Of a DNA stretch of 8,198 bases, positions 6,926 to 8,198 are shown piece by piece. The stretch comes from Alphaproteobacteria bacterium (GTDB lineage: Bacteria > Pseudomonadota > Alphaproteobacteria > Sphingomonadales > Sphingomonadaceae): assembly GCA_028293005.1 (NCBI GenBank), contig JAQGLH010000016.1, forward strand, positions 1-8,198, given 5' to 3'. Every line of letters begins with the position of its first letter. The first letter of the stretch is position 1. The notes under the pieces were generated by a model, which worked only from the letters and a program-made list of their open reading frames with translations, searched no databases and had not been told where the DNA came from. The translations under genes were made by a program, and so were the position numbers.

Positions 6926-6975
6926 CGAGGAGCGGACGATCCTCGGACTATACGGTGTGGTAACGCTCATCCGAG
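6926..6975. promoter_or_regulatory. Inverted repeats and a candidate -10 box between cupin and iclR-type genes
   Basis: In the divergent region, CGAGGA (6926-6931) and TCCTCG (6940-6945) form a perfect inverted repeat with an 8-nt spacer, and CTCGGA (6942-6947) with TCCGAG (6970-6975) forms a second one with a 22-nt spacer. Between the latter arms, TATAGT (6947-6952, minus strand) matches the -10 consensus at five of six bases and would fire toward the cupin with a leader of about 80 nt. No good -35 is found at the right distance; the TCCGAG arm lies there instead, as expected for an activator-dependent promoter. The neighbouring IclR protein is the obvious candidate ligand. The repeats are seen; their role is inferred. 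Confidence 0.4.
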
Positions 6976-7044
6976 CCTAATCACAATTTTGGTGCTTGCA
7001 AGGATCAACCGGGGAAGAGATTGAAACGGGACTGGAGCTGCATG

Positions 7045-7923
7045 ATGACGATAGATCAGCTCGTCTCGAACACAGTCCTTGGTCAAATGAAGCCACGGTA
7101 CCCAAAGGAAGCCAGCACCTCGGAGACCAGTACGCCCGAAACCAGCACCCGGAACAGCGAAACGCCCTATGCCGATGTTCGTGCGCTTGATCGCGGGCTC
7201 CGCCTGATCGAGGCGCTCGGCGACAGCGGCTGGAGCTCGCCCGCGTCGCTCGCCGCGGTGACCGGAATCGACCGCGGCACGATCTACCGCCTGCTCGCCA
7301 CGCTTTTGCGGTGCCGCTACATTGTCCGCCGCGACGAAGACGGCAGCTACGCGCTGAGCGGCAAGCTCAAGGAGATCGCATCGGCGATCCGCGCCGACGA
7401 CAGGTGGGCCGAGATCGTGTCGCCGCTGCTCGCCGAGCTGGTGGAGCGGATCTTCTGGCCGAGCGATTTCGCCATCCTCGAGGCCGGACGCCTCAAGATC
7501 GTCGCGTCCAGCCACCATTTGACGTCGATGACCTTTTCGCGAGGATTGGTCGGCAAGCACCGTCCGATCCTTCGCTCGGCCCTGGGCAAGGCGGTCTTGT
7601 CGAGGATGCTTCCCGACGAGCTGGCGACGGCGCTGTCGGCGATCCGCTCGGCCGAGCCGGAGACGTGGGACGAGGACAGTTCGGTGGAGCGGGCGATCGC
7701 CGAGACGCGCGCAGCTGGCTATGCCAGTTCGCAAGGGCTGCTCGATCCGAAAATCAGTGGAATAGCATTGCCGGTGATGGCGCGGCGGCGTGTCGTCGGC
7801 GCGATCAACGTCGTGTTCTTCCGAACCGCCATGACCATCGAGCAAGCGGCGGCGCGCTATCTGGTGCCCTTGCAGCAAGTCGTGACCATCGTCGAGCAAC
7901 GGCTCGGCGAAGCGGCTGACTGA
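7045..7923 (+). CDS. IclR-family transcriptional regulator
   Basis: From the ATG at 7045 the protein has 292 residues. An N-terminal winged helix-turn-helix spans about 45-105: VRALDRGLRLIEAL, then SPASLAAVTGIDRGTIYRLL (65-84) as the DNA-contacting part, and DGSYALS as the wing. The effector-binding IclR domain follows (about 110-290), with SALGKAVLS (178-186), AGYASSQG (224-231) and ISGIALPV (237-244). These regulators are repressors or activators of catabolic operons responding to small organic acids or aromatics. The chosen ATG has GGAG 7 nt upstream; ATG 7042 and TTG 7021 (with a GGGGAAGAGA before it) are in-frame alternatives. About 44 residues precede the winged helix, including a Ser/Thr/Glu-rich stretch (about 22-40), longer than usual. 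It diverges from the cupin gene and probably controls it and perhaps the dioxygenase operon. The effector is unknown. Confidence 0.9.
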   Translation: MTIDQLVSNTVLGQMKPRYPKEASTSETSTPETSTRNSETPYADVRALDRGLRLIEALGDSGWSSPASLAAVTGIDRGTIYRLLATLLRCRYIVRRDEDGSYALSGKLKEIASAIRADDRWAEIVSPLLAELVERIFWPSDFAILEAGRLKIVASSHHLTSMTFSRGLVGKHRPILRSALGKAVLSRMLPDELATALSAIRSAEPETWDEDSSVERAIAETRAAGYASSQGLLDPKISGIALPVMARRRVVGAINVVFFRTAMTIEQAAARYLVPLQQVVTIVEQRLGEAAD

Positions 7924-7952
7924 CCGCTCGAGGGCCTCGTCCGACATTCCGA

Positions 7953-8198
7953 CTAGGCAGGTTCGGTCGTGTCCAGCGCGACCGGCGGCCGCGGCGGATC
8001 GAGCGTCGAGACCGAATAGCGCGGCGCCGGTGCCGGCTGCACGACGTCGTTGACCGTGATGAACGCCTCGCGCGCCTGCGCATGCGGATGGTGGGGGGCT
8101 TCGGACAGGCTCAACACCGGTGCGAAGCAGACGTCGGTGTCTTCGAGCAGCGCGCACCATTCGTCGCGGGTCCGGGTGCGGAACAGCGCCGCCAGCCG
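7953..8198 (-). CDS. CaiB/BaiF family CoA-transferase or alpha-methylacyl-CoA racemase (C-terminal part; start lies past right edge)
   Basis: The minus strand gives 81 residues and a TAG stop at 7953-7955, entering from the right edge in frame. RTRDEWCALLEDTDVCFAPV followed by LSLSEAPHHPHAQAREAF, then VVQPAPAPRYS, is the characteristic C-terminal segment of family III CoA-transferases close to alpha-methylacyl-CoA racemase (PVLSxxEAxxHPHxxAR). Enzymes of this group move CoA between carboxylic acids or epimerise 2-methylacyl-CoAs. The catalytic Asp lies in the missing N-terminal part, so activity cannot be judged. It converges on the IclR gene with only 29 nt between stop codons and no obvious terminator hairpin with a T-run. 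It suggests CoA-thioester steps in the neighbouring catabolic pathway, but whether transferase or racemase is undecided. Confidence 0.82.
   Translation of the reverse strand, partial: RLAALFRTRTRDEWCALLEDTDVCFAPVLSLSEAPHHPHAQAREAFITVNDVVQPAPAPRYSVSTLDPPRPPVALDTTEPA

Noticed and set aside
7924..7952. CGAGG-G-CCTCG as a terminator between the IclR and CoA-transferase genes
   Set aside because: The loop would be too short for the full stem and there is no T-run.
6967..8160. Minus-strand frame (397 codons) opposite the IclR gene and overlapping the CoA-transferase end
   Set aside because: Low-complexity Arg-rich product in a different frame from the recognised CoA-transferase; the IclR frame is clearly the real one.

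Overview
The window is GC-rich, densely coded bacterial DNA. Gene content (a FecI-like ECF sigma factor, a biphenyl/toluene-type ring-hydroxylating dioxygenase, a luciferase-like flavin oxidoreductase, an IclR regulator, a CaiB/BaiF CoA-transferase and a CoxI/XdhC maturation pair) together with the GC bias suggests an alphaproteobacterium, most likely a sphingomonad (Sphingomonas/Sphingobium/Novosphingobium type). That placement is inference from gene style; no rRNA or other taxonomic marker is present.

Layout. Positions 1-217 (minus) hold the N-terminus of an ECF sigma factor that runs off the left edge; a perfect 16-bp palindrome touches its start codon. Positions 412-3063 (plus) hold a tight two-gene unit: an XdhC/CoxI-type protein and a fused molybdopterin-binding/MocA-type nucleotidyltransferase. 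Both belong to molybdenum-hydroxylase cofactor maturation, but no hydroxylase structural subunit is in view. Positions 3110-6101 (minus) hold an operon transcribed leftward: luciferase-like oxidoreductase, dioxygenase alpha subunit, dioxygenase beta subunit (alpha and beta overlap by 14 nt). Upstream of it, after a 216-nt gap with an AT-rich patch and a GC hairpin, a cupin protein lies on the same strand (6318-6860). An IclR-family regulator (about 7045-7923, plus) diverges from the cupin across a 184-nt region with inverted repeats. A CaiB/BaiF CoA-transferase C-terminus (7953-8198, minus) converges on it at the right edge.

How the genes may work together. The right two thirds look like a catabolic island for an aromatic or related hydrophobic compound: the dioxygenase would dihydroxylate the ring, the flavin enzyme and cupin could act on the substrate or a downstream product, the CoA-transferase (or racemase) would handle CoA-linked intermediates, and the IclR protein would sense the inducer. 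No ferredoxin, ferredoxin reductase, dihydrodiol dehydrogenase or ring-cleavage enzyme is in the window, so the electron supply and the pathway remain open. The substrate cannot be read from the sequence. No RNA genes, CRISPR arrays, insertion sequences or clear intrinsic terminators were found.
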